Source of the DNA: a virus
Length of the DNA stretch: 44,307 nucleotides
Virus record (IMG/VR): IMGVR_UViG_3300017963_000107
Location: 1-44,307 of that record
Reading direction: 5' to 3' (one strand)
Shown: positions 14,013-21,427 of the stretch, in pieces
How the letters are laid out: each line of letters begins with the position of its first letter
How positions within the stretch are numbered: position 1 is the first letter of the stretch
Notes under the pieces: generated by a model
Told to the model about the DNA's origin: nothing
Seen by the model: only the letters and a program-made list of their open reading frames with translations
Databases searched by the model: none
Program-made: the position numbers and the translations under genes

Positions 14013-14032
14013 AAATTAAATGTAGGTTAAAT

Positions 14033-14101
14033 ATGGATGAATTAATAGTAAATGAAACAATAGACAATTTTGATAAAGAAAAAATTAAAATAGAGGTGTA
14101 A
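14033..14101 (+). CDS. Very small ORF, 22 aa
   Basis: ATG at 14033 after a TGTAGGTTAAAT leader resembling the recurrent one; the stop TAA ends at 14101, 1 nt before the next ATG. The product is acidic (MDELIVNETIDNFDKEKIKI plus two residues). The tight spacing and GAGGTG near its end, which is a Shine-Dalgarno for the next gene, suggest translational coupling. Confidence 0.4.
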   Translation: MDELIVNETIDNFDKEKIKIEV

Positions 14102-14102
14102 T

Positions 14103-14396
14103 ATGGAAGTAAAAGGATACGAGGATTGTAGAGACGTAGTAATAGCACGTATACAAGAATTATTAGAAGAAACCTACGACTATGATGATGTTTGTGAATA
14201 TAGGGAGCACGAGAACATTGAAGAAATAGAAGAATATATTGTTGCAATGAAAGAATTGTTTAACCAGGAGATGGACAATTACAAAAAGAAACTTATAGAA
14301 CATGCTAAGAAAAACTCGCTTAATGATGAACAGAGCATGCATGATTATTGTATGGAATGGGAAAGAACAGACGCAATACTTAATAGATATAATTAA
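14103..14396 (+). CDS. Hypothetical acidic protein, 97 aa
   Basis: A 97-residue strongly acidic, helical protein (many Glu/Asp, few basic residues in the first 60). It starts after GAGGTGTAAT. Its composition is compatible with a DNA-mimic or a partner protein, but no motif supports this. Confidence 0.65.
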   Translation: MEVKGYEDCRDVVIARIQELLEETYDYDDVCEYREHENIEEIEEYIVAMKELFNQEMDNYKKKLIEHAKKNSLNDEQSMHDYCMEWERTDAILNRYN

Positions 14397-14406
14397 TAGG
14401 TAAATT

Positions 14407-14436
14407 ATGGATGAAAATTATATCAAAAAACAATGA
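14407..14436 (+). CDS. Nine-residue leader ORF coupled to the exonuclease gene
   Basis: The conserved AATAGGTAAATT leader sits before this ATG, not before the exonuclease. It encodes MDENYIKKQ and its stop overlaps the exonuclease ATG (ATGA at 14433-14436). Either ribosomes re-initiate at the ATGA, or a -1 shift on the A-run (14426-14430) would fuse the two frames. The first is simpler. Confidence 0.4.
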   Translation: MDENYIKKQ

Positions 14437-15521
14437 GACAAATAAAAACAGCTAGCAAAGAGGATTTGCTTATAAAAAGGGCAGACCCGCAAAGAATAGG
14501 AGCCTCTGAAGTATATATCGTTGTATTCTACTTGAATAAGACCATAAAAGAGCAATGCAAATATGATAGGCCATTTAAATCATTATATGAGCTTTATAAT
14601 GAGAAGAAGGGGGTTTTTAGGCCAAAAGATATATCAGAAGAATGCAAGGAACGCGGTCGGTTTGCAGAGGAGGAAGTAATACCATCATATTTAAAAAAGT
14701 ACTTCCCTGAGATGGTTTTTGAAATGAACCAAACAACAATAGTCTTGAATGATAAATATGAACATTTGAGTTGCACTCCTGATTGTTTTGTAAAATCGCT
14801 TGGACAACAAGACGAATTTTATGATGAAGATTCAAAAACTCAAATCACCAGTAAAATGGGTGAAGGTCTAATTGAATGCAAATCAATATGTGAATATAGA
14901 TATGAGACTAAACAATGCCCTATGCAGTATAAATTCCAGCTTCAACAGCAATTAATGTTGACGGACCTTAAATGGGGGTTATTGGTATTTTGTATTGAAT
15001 GTCCGTTGACGCATGAAAATATGCATAGTGATGAGTTCTTTTTTAAAACTGACACTACCGGATATAGAATTGAAATACATGCCTTTGTTAGAGATGAGAG
15101 ATATGAAAATATTATATGTGATTGCGTCAATAAGTTCTATGATGACTTTGAAAATAATATAGAGCCAGAACTTGATATATTCAATGACAGCGAAGTAAAC
15201 AAAGGAACTATTGCATTAAAAGAAAAGAGTAAAAGACTTTTTGAAGAGAATGATCAAGATTTCATGAAAAATATAAACGAATGCGAAGATGACAAGCTTG
15301 ATGACATGATCAAAAGATATAACAATATTACTTCCTATAGACTTGATATTGAAAAAGAAGAAAAAAGGCTTGAGTTCTTGATTATGAAACAGACGCATAA
15401 AACACAAACTACAATAACTAAAAACAATACTGTTAACTGGAAGTGTGATAAAAGAAATTGTAAAGCAATGCCCGAGAGGACTATTACAAGTACTAAATTA
15501 GAAATTAAAAAAAATAGGTAA
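14433..15521 (+). CDS. YqaJ-like exonuclease (lambda Exo family)
   Basis: A 362-residue 5'-3' dsDNA exonuclease of recombination modules. Motifs: R-I-G-A-S-E (about 21-26), R-G-R-F-A-E-E-E-V (about 74-82), CTPDC with the metal-binding Asp (about 114-118), G-L-I-E-C-K-S with the E-x-K pair (about 144-150), and a Q-x-Q-L-Q-Q-Q-L helix (about 168-175). The C-terminus from about 255 is a charged coiled-coil extension. It would generate 3' overhangs for the RecT-like annealase at 15811. One small membrane gene lies between them. Confidence 0.85.
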   Translation: MRQIKTASKEDLLIKRADPQRIGASEVYIVVFYLNKTIKEQCKYDRPFKSLYELYNEKKGVFRPKDISEECKERGRFAEEEVIPSYLKKYFPEMVFEMNQTTIVLNDKYEHLSCTPDCFVKSLGQQDEFYDEDSKTQITSKMGEGLIECKSICEYRYETKQCPMQYKFQLQQQLMLTDLKWGLLVFCIECPLTHENMHSDEFFFKTDTTGYRIEIHAFVRDERYENIICDCVNKFYDDFENNIEPELDIFNDSEVNKGTIALKEKSKRLFEENDQDFMKNINECEDDKLDDMIKRYNNITSYRLDIEKEEKRLEFLIMKQTHKTQTTITKNNTVNWKCDKRNCKAMPERTITSTKLEIKKNR

Positions 15522-15524
15522 ATT

Positions 15525-15803
15525 ATTAAAATCACAAGTATAATTTTTGCATTTATTTTGTTTTTTTCATTTGGTCATTATCTTTTCAAAGATGATGTGG
15601 AAAAAGACGAAAAAAAATGTAGAATAAATGTAGAATATGAATATCAAGGAGAAAAATTTATAATAGAAAATGTATGTATTCTTGTTCAAAAAAAAGATAA
15701 AGATATTGCAAGTATACAGAAAAAAATAGATGGGTCAAAAGGAATGGAAGTACAGACATTCAAATTTGATAAACTTAAATATACAACAAAAAATAAAAAA
15801 TAG
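15525..15803 (+). CDS. Small secreted or membrane-anchored protein, probable ATT start
   Basis: About 92 residues. The conserved AATAGGTAAATT leader is followed at 15525 by ATT, exactly where ATG stands in sibling genes, and the frame is open from there. This start adds a hydrophobic N-terminus (I-K-I-T-S-I-I-F-A-F-I-L-F-F-S-F) that gives a complete signal anchor. A TTG at 15558 would cut it in half. The rest is a short, probably beta-rich domain with two cysteines. Function unknown. Confidence 0.6.
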   Translation: MKITSIIFAFILFFSFGHYLFKDDVEKDEKKCRINVEYEYQGEKFIIENVCILVQKKDKDIASIQKKIDGSKGMEVQTFKFDKLKYTTKNKK

Positions 15804-15810
15804 GTAAATT

Positions 15811-16680
15811 ATGGATGAAATACAAAAAAAGGAACCAAGGGGAATTGAAAAAATAAGAAGTATGGCTATTTCTGATAATAGCATGAAAAAACTTATAGAG
15901 AATTATTTTCAAGGTGAATTCAGTAATAAAAATGATATTGCTAGAGTAAAATTGCTAGTTAATGATGTATGCATTGCTTTAGAAAAAACCGAAAAAATAG
16001 ATATTGAAAGCAAAGAGGCAATAGAACGTGCATTTAAAATAATAAGAACCTCAGTCCGTCTTGACTTGGAACTAAACCCAGATAGAAAATTCGCTTATAT
16101 TGTGCCAAGAGGAGGCTTACCTACATTAGAAATAAGTTATCTTGGATTTTTGAATATAATATATAAAAGTGGTGAAATACAAGATATATACGCAGATGTT
16201 GTATATGAGGATGAGACAGACAATTTCTCCTTTAAATCTGGTGGTATTAGAGAATTAGTTCATTTCCCAAAAATACTTTTTGAAAGTCAAAGGACAAAAG
16301 GAGAACACAATAAAATAGTTGGCGCGTATTCTATAATAATAAAAAAAGACGGAACGAAATGTCCAGTATTAATGTCAATATCAGAACTTAATCAAGCAAG
16401 AAAAGCTTCAAAATCCAATACGGAAAGCCCTGATTCCGTTTGGTCAAAATGGAAGCCAGAAATGTATAAGAAAGTAGTTATAAAAAGGGGCGTGAAAACA
16501 GAACTTGCAACTATAACTAATGATAAAAGGCTCATAATGGCAAATGAGATTGATAATGCACAATACGAAGGAGAAGTTAGATATGTAAACGAAGAAGGCG
16601 ATGTTGAAGCTGAAATAATAGAAGAAAACAACAACAAAACAAACGACTTATTAGATAAGTGTATTAATGAAAATGAATAA
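15811..16680 (+). CDS. recT: RecT-family single-strand annealing protein
   Basis: A 289-residue protein that would bind ssDNA and promote strand annealing with the YqaJ exonuclease. The core has D-L-E-L-N-P (about 85-91), Y-I-V-P-R-G-G-L-P-T-L-E-I-S-Y-L-G (about 95-111) and a W-S-K-W-K-P-E-M-Y-K-K segment (about 212-222), characteristic of RecT. The C-terminus is acidic. It starts after a canonical AATAGGTAAATT leader and is followed by SSB, completing a Red-like recombination set. Confidence 0.9.
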   Translation: MDEIQKKEPRGIEKIRSMAISDNSMKKLIENYFQGEFSNKNDIARVKLLVNDVCIALEKTEKIDIESKEAIERAFKIIRTSVRLDLELNPDRKFAYIVPRGGLPTLEISYLGFLNIIYKSGEIQDIYADVVYEDETDNFSFKSGGIRELVHFPKILFESQRTKGEHNKIVGAYSIIIKKDGTKCPVLMSISELNQARKASKSNTESPDSVWSKWKPEMYKKVVIKRGVKTELATITNDKRLIMANEIDNAQYEGEVRYVNEEGDVEAEIIEENNNKTNDLLDKCINENE

Positions 16681-16689
16681 ATGTAAAAT

Positions 16690-16770
16690 ATGAAAATAGA
16701 AAAAGCAGTTAGAACAGAACAAAAATTTTTTGGACTTGTATGTGGTTTAAGTACATCAAGCTTACAATAG
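16690..16770 (+). CDS. Very small ORF, 26 aa
   Basis: ATG at 16690, stop TAG at 16768. It encodes MKIEKAVRTEQKFFGLVCGL plus six residues. It lies in the gap between recT and ssb, preceded by TGTAAAATATG. Evidence for translation is only position and the operon context. Confidence 0.3.
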   Translation: MKIEKAVRTEQKFFGLVCGLSTSSLQ

Positions 16771-16809
16771 AGAAAATGAAAAATAATAATAATTAAATAA
16801 TAGGTAGTT

Positions 16810-17229
16810 ATGAGCATAAACAAAGTAATATTAGTAGGGAATATCGGACATACTCCAGAGATAAGATTTAGTAAAGAAGGAAACGAGATTGCGACCTTTA
16901 CACTCGCCACATCCGAAAGTTGGAAAGACAAACAAAGCGGAGAGAAAAAAGAAATGACTGAATGGCATAATATAGTTGTTTTTTCATCTAGCTTGGTTAA
17001 TTTTATAAAAAACTATATTGAAAAAGGCGATAAACTTTATATTGAAGGTAGTCTAAAAACTAATAAATACAAGGGAAAAGACGGGACTGAAAAATATTCA
17101 ACAAAGATTGTTTTGCAAGGGTACCATTGTAAATTACAAAAACTAAACTTTAGGAAGACTGAAAAAACAGATTCCGATGACAATAGCTTTGTTGATGAAA
17201 TTATAAATGATGAAGACATACCCTTTTAA
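16810..17229 (+). CDS. ssb: Single-stranded DNA-binding protein
   Basis: A 139-residue protein. The OB fold is shown by M-S-I-N-K-V-I-L-V-G-N-I-G, T-F-T-L-A-T-S-E-S-W, E-W-H-N-I-V-V-F, and G-D-K-L-Y-I-E-G-S-L-K-T. It ends in the acidic tip DEDIPF used by bacterial SSBs to dock partner proteins. Start supported by the AATAGGTAGTT leader. It probably works with RecT, the exonuclease and the replication machinery. Confidence 0.95.
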   Translation: MSINKVILVGNIGHTPEIRFSKEGNEIATFTLATSESWKDKQSGEKKEMTEWHNIVVFSSSLVNFIKNYIEKGDKLYIEGSLKTNKYKGKDGTEKYSTKIVLQGYHCKLQKLNFRKTEKTDSDDNSFVDEIINDEDIPF

Positions 17230-17254
17230 TAATAAAAAAACTAAAAAATAAACC

Positions 17255-17674
17255 ATGGAAAATATAGAAAAAAATAAAACTCTAACACAGAAATATTTTG
17301 ATGAAAAAAATGGAATTATTTATGAGAAAATCTATGAAAATTTAAATATAAAAGATTTACATACAGGTTTTTTTTATATTTCAAATTCAAAATTTGAAAT
17401 ATCAAAATTTGATAATTGTACAGCGAATTTTGCTTTTTATAGAAGTGTTTTTAAAAAAAATAAATTTATAAATTTCAATTTTGAAAATTGTAATATTAGA
17501 AGTTGCATTTTTGAAAATTGTGAATTTGAAGATTGCGTATTTAATAAAAATATATCGGTATCAAATAGCTTTTTTTATATATGTAATTTTGATGAAAATT
17601 GCGTAATATATAATGAAACATTTCAAGGTTGCACGTTTAGTGGTTGTAAAGGTCAATATGATTTTAAGGAATAA
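17255..17674 (+). CDS. Pentapeptide-repeat-like protein
   Basis: A 139-residue protein. From about residue 40 the sequence shows a five-residue rhythm of Phe/Ile then Asn/Glu-Cys (F-E-N-C-N-I-R-S-C-I-F-E-N-C-E-F-E-D-C-V-F). This is a cysteine/phenylalanine version of the pentapeptide beta-helix. Such proteins can mimic DNA and inhibit gyrase (Qnr, MfpA), but no sequence evidence fixes a target here. It precedes the Fic gene by 1 nt. Confidence 0.65.
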   Translation: MENIEKNKTLTQKYFDEKNGIIYEKIYENLNIKDLHTGFFYISNSKFEISKFDNCTANFAFYRSVFKKNKFINFNFENCNIRSCIFENCEFEDCVFNKNISVSNSFFYICNFDENCVIYNETFQGCTFSGCKGQYDFKE

Positions 17675-17675
17675 A

Positions 17676-18251
17676 ATGGTTGAAAAAGAAATAGCAAGCT
17701 TTCTAAAGGAAAGCAACGACATTGAGGGACATGTTTTTTCTATAGATGACTATGTTGAAGATAGTGAAAATCCGTATATAAAAGGTCAAATTGACGCTTT
17801 TAATTTCATTATAAACCATCTAAGAATAGCCCCGATATCAGATATTGATAATGAAATTATATTTACTTTATATGAACTACTTACTAAGAATACACCAGAA
17901 GTAAAAGAAAAGAATATCAAAATGTGGCAATATAGAGACCGAAATGTGCAAGTTGGTGGAAGATTATGTCCAGAACCTTTTTTGGCTACTGAGCTAATGA
18001 ATAACTGGATTTTAGATTTTAATTCAATGAAACATGACCCTCTTGAAATACACTATAGATTTGAATTAATACATCCAATGACAGACTTCAACGGCAGACT
18101 TGGAAGGGACTTATTGATATATGATTTAATAAGGCGTGGCCTTCCAGTTAAGAACATGCTTGATAATTTTAAAGGTGAGACTTTTTTTGAAAAAAGAAAT
18201 AATTATTACAGAGCAATAGACAATTTTAATAACAAAAATAGACAATTATGA
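17676..18251 (+). CDS. Fic-domain protein (class II-like, self-inhibited)
   Basis: A 191-residue protein; the ATG at 17676 is chosen because it follows the upstream stop. The Fic motif at about 133-144 reads HPMTDFNGRLGR, against the consensus HPF-x-(D/E)GNGRxxR: the catalytic His, Asp, Asn and both Arg are kept, while Phe is Met and one Gly is Phe. An inhibitory-helix motif S-x-x-x-E-G (S13-E17-G18) sits at the N-terminus, as in class II Fic AMP-transferases. It could AMPylate a host target, or act in an addiction-like role as Doc does in P1. The glycine change could alter the chemistry. Confidence 0.8.
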   Translation: MVEKEIASFLKESNDIEGHVFSIDDYVEDSENPYIKGQIDAFNFIINHLRIAPISDIDNEIIFTLYELLTKNTPEVKEKNIKMWQYRDRNVQVGGRLCPEPFLATELMNNWILDFNSMKHDPLEIHYRFELIHPMTDFNGRLGRDLLIYDLIRRGLPVKNMLDNFKGETFFEKRNNYYRAIDNFNNKNRQL

Positions 18252-18682
18252 AAAAAATCAAAAAGTTTTTCAAAACAATTATTAAAAACACATATAAAGA
18301 AGATTTAGAGGAAGAAGAAGGAGAAGAAGGAGAAGAAGGAGAAGAGGGAGAAGAGGGAGAATACTATAAAGTTTTTGCTAAGAAAATGTTGGACGAAGAA
18401 AGCAAAATAAAAGAAGAATACTCAAATATATTTTTTAATATTGTAAAATATAGTATTAATGCTCGTTGCGATTGTGGCGGAGAAAAAGGCTATTACAAAA
18501 CAATATCCCAAATTCCTTCTTTTAATGATACTTCTTGTGTGCCTGTTGTTGTTTCTGTGTGCGAAAAATGTAAAAAACTTAATCAGCATGCCTTTTTTTC
18601 ATTAGTGAAAGACTATCTTGATAGTAATGAAAATAATAATAATGTTTTACATTTTAGCAATTTTAATGAAAAAAAATGGTAA
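18248..18682 (+). CDS. Acidic-repeat zinc-ribbon-like protein
   Basis: A 144-residue protein. The basic N-terminus is followed by a Glu/Gly repeat (EEGEEGEEGEEG, DNA period 9 bp at about 18310-18360). The C-terminal half has R-C-D-C-G-G-E and, 30 residues on, C-E-K-C, a four-cysteine zinc-ribbon pattern. It overlaps the Fic stop by 4 nt (ATGA), implying coupling. A degraded paralogue follows at 18685. Confidence 0.7.
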   Translation: MKKIKKFFKTIIKNTYKEDLEEEEGEEGEEGEEGEEGEYYKVFAKKMLDEESKIKEEYSNIFFNIVKYSINARCDCGGEKGYYKTISQIPSFNDTSCVPVVVSVCEKCKKLNQHAFFSLVKDYLDSNENNNNVLHFSNFNEKKW

Positions 18683-18684
18683 TT

Positions 18685-18974
18685 ATGACAGAAAATTATT
18701 TTGATTTTATGCGCAAAATGACAGATGAAAATGGATTTGTAAAGAAAAAGTATTTAAAAATGTTAGAAGAAATATGTGAAGATTTGCATTACATAGATGC
18801 ACTTGTTCAGGAGAATTTGTTTATTTTTCAGATCTAAAAACAATTGATAACATTAAAGAAACAAGAAGACAGTTTTATCTTACGTTGAAATGCAAAAAAT
18901 GCCACAAAACTGAATTTTATAATTTTAATGAACTTCTTAAAGATTATTTTAAAAACAGCAAAGATGAAACATAA
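18685..18974 (+). pseudogene. Frameshifted paralogue of the zinc-ribbon gene
   Basis: The frame from ATG 18685 stops at 18837 after 50 residues. The -1 frame, open from about 18776, continues to 18974 and encodes R-C-T-C-S-G-E and later C-K-K-C-H-K-T-E-F with L-L-K-D-Y-F. This matches the layout of the 18248 product (R-C-D-C-G-G-E, C-E-K-C-K-K, V-K-D-Y-L). A single-base change between about 18776 and 18810 would restore one 96-residue gene. No slippery heptamer is visible, so mutation or sequencing error is likelier than programmed shifting. Confidence 0.65.
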
Positions 18975-19368
18975 AAACACATATACTGCAGAAGAATACA
19001 AAAAACTTGGCAAAAAAAGCAAATACCGCAATGTTGTTGTCAAAGATGAGCTTGGCAAAAAGAAGGGAGATAGCATCGGGGAACTTAGAAGATATGAAGA
19101 GCTAAAATTGCTAGAAAAAGCTGGAGAGATTAAAGATTTAGAATTTCAAAAGTCTTTTTTATTGCAAGAACCATTTGTTGATAACCAAGGCAAAAAGCAT
19201 AGAGCAATCACATATATAGCAGATTTTGCATATAAAGAGAACTGCATTACTATAATTGAAGATTTCAAGGGTTTTGAAACAAAAGACTTCAAAATAAAAA
19301 AAAAGCTATTATTATACAAATTTAAAGACACAAAAGATATAAAAATATTTATAAACAAAAAAACATAA
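18964..19368 (+). CDS. DUF1064 nuclease-like protein
   Basis: About 134 residues from ATG 18964 (MKHKNTYTAEEYKKLGKKSK); an in-frame TTG at 18928 is rejected. The order K-Y-R-N, L-R-R-Y-E-E-L-x-L-L-E-K-A-G-E-I, Y-I-A-D-F-A-Y and I-I-E-D-F-K-G with F-K-I-K-K-K-L matches DUF1064, a phage family with a PD-(D/E)xK-like core (ADF and E-D-x-K). It may process replication or recombination intermediates. The role is inferred. Confidence 0.8.
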   Translation: MKHKNTYTAEEYKKLGKKSKYRNVVVKDELGKKKGDSIGELRRYEELKLLEKAGEIKDLEFQKSFLLQEPFVDNQGKKHRAITYIADFAYKENCITIIEDFKGFETKDFKIKKKLLLYKFKDTKDIKIFINKKT

Positions 19369-19369
19369 A

Positions 19370-19885
19370 ATGGAATATAATAATAAATATTTAAATAGAA
19401 CATATATATATAAATGCAGAAAATGTAATAATGAATACAAAGAATATCCTCAAGACGTGATTGACACTTTTAACGGATATACTTTTATTTGCACAAATTG
19501 CAGAAGGAAAGATAAAGAATTATGTTATTTTGAAAAAATTAATATTATCGCGAAAGAAACACCGGTATGCAAAATATGTAATTGCGAAAAAACAAGCAAA
19601 AGAGAATATGTTAGTTTAGATGAAAAAAATATTGTATGCAATTCATGTATTGTGCATAATGATATTAAGCTTATTTATTTAAAAATAAAAAAGAAAACAG
19701 AAATTAGTTATATAGATTTTTTAAAAAAAATAAAAGAAGAACGGAAAAATTATTATCAAATTAAATTGCATTGCCAATCATGTTACGAGATTAAGAGTTT
19801 ACAATCTTTAAACAAAGATATTATTTGTGGAACTTGTTTAGAAAAAAAGAAAAAAGAAAAAAGGAGGAAATGGAAAATAAAATAA
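19370..19885 (+). CDS. Triple zinc-ribbon protein, 171 aa
   Basis: The protein has six C-x-x-C knuckles: CRKC, CTNC, CKIC, CNSC, CQSC and CGTC. They form three consecutive four-cysteine ribbons (about residues 16-45, 68-95 and 134-160). The C-terminus is lysine-rich. Such modules bind nucleic acid or protein. No known family assigned. Its 3' end overlaps the lysozyme start and contains that gene's AGGAGG. Confidence 0.75.
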   Translation: MEYNNKYLNRTYIYKCRKCNNEYKEYPQDVIDTFNGYTFICTNCRRKDKELCYFEKINIIAKETPVCKICNCEKTSKREYVSLDEKNIVCNSCIVHNDIKLIYLKIKKKTEISYIDFLKKIKEERKNYYQIKLHCQSCYEIKSLQSLNKDIICGTCLEKKKKEKRRKWKIK

Positions 19886-20379
19886 AATTATACGAATTTT
19901 TTGACCAGAATTTTAATAAAAAATTTAATGAATGGAATAATTTTTTATTTGAATGTTGCAAATTTCTTGAAGAGGAGGAGGGTTTCAAAAGAGATATATA
20001 TTTGTGTACTTCCAAAAAAAAGACAACTGGAATAGGTATACAAGTAAAATTTGTCAAGAAATATATAGGAGGATGGCATGGTTTTAGAAGATTACGTGGA
20101 ACTGAAGTTTGTTATACATGTCAGCAATATATTATTGACAATGTGTTTCCTGTTATATCTAATTTTGTTAAATATCCATTAAACAAAAATCAAACTATTG
20201 CGTTGGTGTCATTGGTATATAATGTTGGGGCAACTTGTTTTGTCAATAGCAGATGTCTAAAAAGATTAAATGAAGGAGACTTAAAAGGTTTTGAAAAAGA
20301 GTATGATTTTGGAAAACATCAAGGGCTTATGCCAAGAAGATTAAGAGAATTAAAGAAGTTTTATGAACCTATTAAATAA
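19870..20379 (+). CDS. Endolysin, GH24 (T4/P22-type) lysozyme
   Basis: A 169-residue peptidoglycan muramidase. The catalytic region is E-E-E-G-F-K-R-D-I-Y-L-C-T with T-T-G-I-G (about 36-55), matching the E...(A)YLC...T(I)GxG form of lambdoid lysozymes. The helical half carries N-Q-T-I-A-L-V-S-L-V-Y-N-V-G and L-N-E-G-D, typical of the family. The start follows a strong AAGGAGG with short spacing. No signal peptide is evident, so a holin should release it. The holin candidate at 20514 is next. Confidence 0.9.
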   Translation: MENKIKLYEFFDQNFNKKFNEWNNFLFECCKFLEEEEGFKRDIYLCTSKKKTTGIGIQVKFVKKYIGGWHGFRRLRGTEVCYTCQQYIIDNVFPVISNFVKYPLNKNQTIALVSLVYNVGATCFVNSRCLKRLNEGDLKGFEKEYDFGKHQGLMPRRLRELKKFYEPIK

Positions 20380-20415
20380 TAAAAAAGGAAGAAAAAATAT
20401 CAATAAGCAAAGAAG

Positions 20416-20479
20416 AATAGCCCCATCCGGACTATCTCCCGCCGTTTAGGTGGGGATCAACGCTTTGGACAGAGCTATT
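20416..20479. ncRNA. GC-rich structured RNA or DNA element
   Basis: A 64-base island of high GC content in an AT-rich gap. Outer arms AATAGC and GCTATT (20416-20421 with 20474-20479) close it. An inner stem pairs ATCTCC-GCC (20434-20443) with GGTGGGGAT (20449-20457) around a 5-nt loop. CCCCATC (20421-20427) can pair alternatively with GGTGGGG. TCC (20426-20428) can pair with GGA (20467-20469). No ORF, no T-tract and no match to a known ribozyme or riboswitch that I could recall. Orientation unknown. Confidence 0.55.
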
Positions 20480-20513
20480 TAATATAATAATAACAAATTA
20501 ATTTTAAAATGCA

Positions 20514-20810
20514 ATGAATAATTTTATTTTTTTAAAGAATTTTATAGATAATTCAAAATTCATGAATAATCTAAGAAAAAAGAGCGAAATATTACTTTTT
20601 TTGGCAATACTGGCAATAGCAATATTATATATAATCTTTTCGTGCAAAAAAACAATTTTTTTTCTTGTGCTATCTATTGTTTTTTTTAAAATAGATTTAA
20701 AATTGTATTCTTTTGTAAGTGCTGCTTTTTCTTCTTATTTTGTTTTTTTTGCTGATAACAAAAGAATAACCAAAGAAATTGAAGAAGCTAAAAATACGGA
20801 TAACAAATGA
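20514..20810 (+). CDS. Holin candidate, 98 aa membrane protein
   Basis: The protein has a polar N-terminus of about 22 residues, hydrophobic segments at about 25-43, 47-62 and 65-80, and a charged C-terminal tail. Size, topology and position right after the lysozyme fit a holin. It is the last rightward gene, convergent with a second holin-like gene at 20833. Confidence 0.55.
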   Translation: MNNFIFLKNFIDNSKFMNNLRKKSEILLFLAILAIAILYIIFSCKKTIFFLVLSIVFFKIDLKLYSFVSAAFSSYFVFFADNKRITKEIEEAKNTDNK

Positions 20811-20832
20811 AATCTTTTTATATTAGATTGTT

Positions 20833-21345
20833 TTAATATTTTTTATTGGTATATTCTTTGTATTTCATTAGACCTCTGCTTCCAAGATAAAAAGATATAA
20901 TTGTCATTAGAAGCATCATATCAAAAGAATTAAATATTATATCGCTTATAATATAAAAAAATTCAGCTAATTCTTCCATAGTTGAGAATTCCCTTATATT
21001 ATTCATTGATATTTTATAAGCCAAAATAAAATCAATAATTTTTTTTGCAATATATAAAGAAAAAGTACAAAAATACATTGAAGGTCTTACCATTGAATTC
21101 GCAAAATTAGATATCTTATTTCCTTTGGAATTATGGGAAGACATAGCAATTTGATACATTTTTGCTTCTGTTTCAATTTTGCTAGCTTCGTATTCTTTAA
21201 ACTTTATTAATTTATCTTGCTCAGCAAGTTGCAACTTAAATTTATTATCAGCTTTTTTTTCTGACTTTTCTTTAAAAAAGTTCCATGCTTCTGGAATTAT
21301 ACTTGCTATACCTCCAATAACATTTCCGGCAATCATTTCTAACAT
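20833..21345 (-). CDS. Holin-like protein, GTA-holin (3TM) type
   Basis: A 170-residue protein. A glycine-rich amphipathic start and a charged coiled-coil stretch (about 25-70) are followed by M-V-R-P-S-M-Y and two or three hydrophobic segments, ending F-Y-L-G-S-R-G-L. The order (coil, V-R-P, membrane segments, F-x-x-G-S-R) resembles the GTA_holin_3TM family of gene-transfer-agent and phage holins. Last gene of the leftward late region. With the 20514 product, it gives two lysis-membrane candidates. Confidence 0.55.
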   Translation of the reverse strand: MLEMIAGNVIGGIASIIPEAWNFFKEKSEKKADNKFKLQLAEQDKLIKFKEYEASKIETEAKMYQIAMSSHNSKGNKISNFANSMVRPSMYFCTFSLYIAKKIIDFILAYKISMNNIREFSTMEELAEFFYIISDIIFNSFDMMLLMTIISFYLGSRGLMKYKEYTNKKY

Positions 21346-21427
21346 ATTAATCTAACAAAAACATCTAAAAAAATTGATCAAATATAAATCTTTTTCAAAT
21401 TCTGTTTCGTATTCTATTTTTTGTAAA
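21346..21427. other. Short AT-rich gap
   Basis: No ORF, promoter or hairpin stands out between the two leftward membrane genes. Confidence 0.4.

Noticed and set aside
18305-18362. GAAGAAGGA-type tandem repeat as a regulatory or CRISPR-like array
   Set aside because: It is in frame and encodes a Glu/Gly linker; there are no unique spacers.
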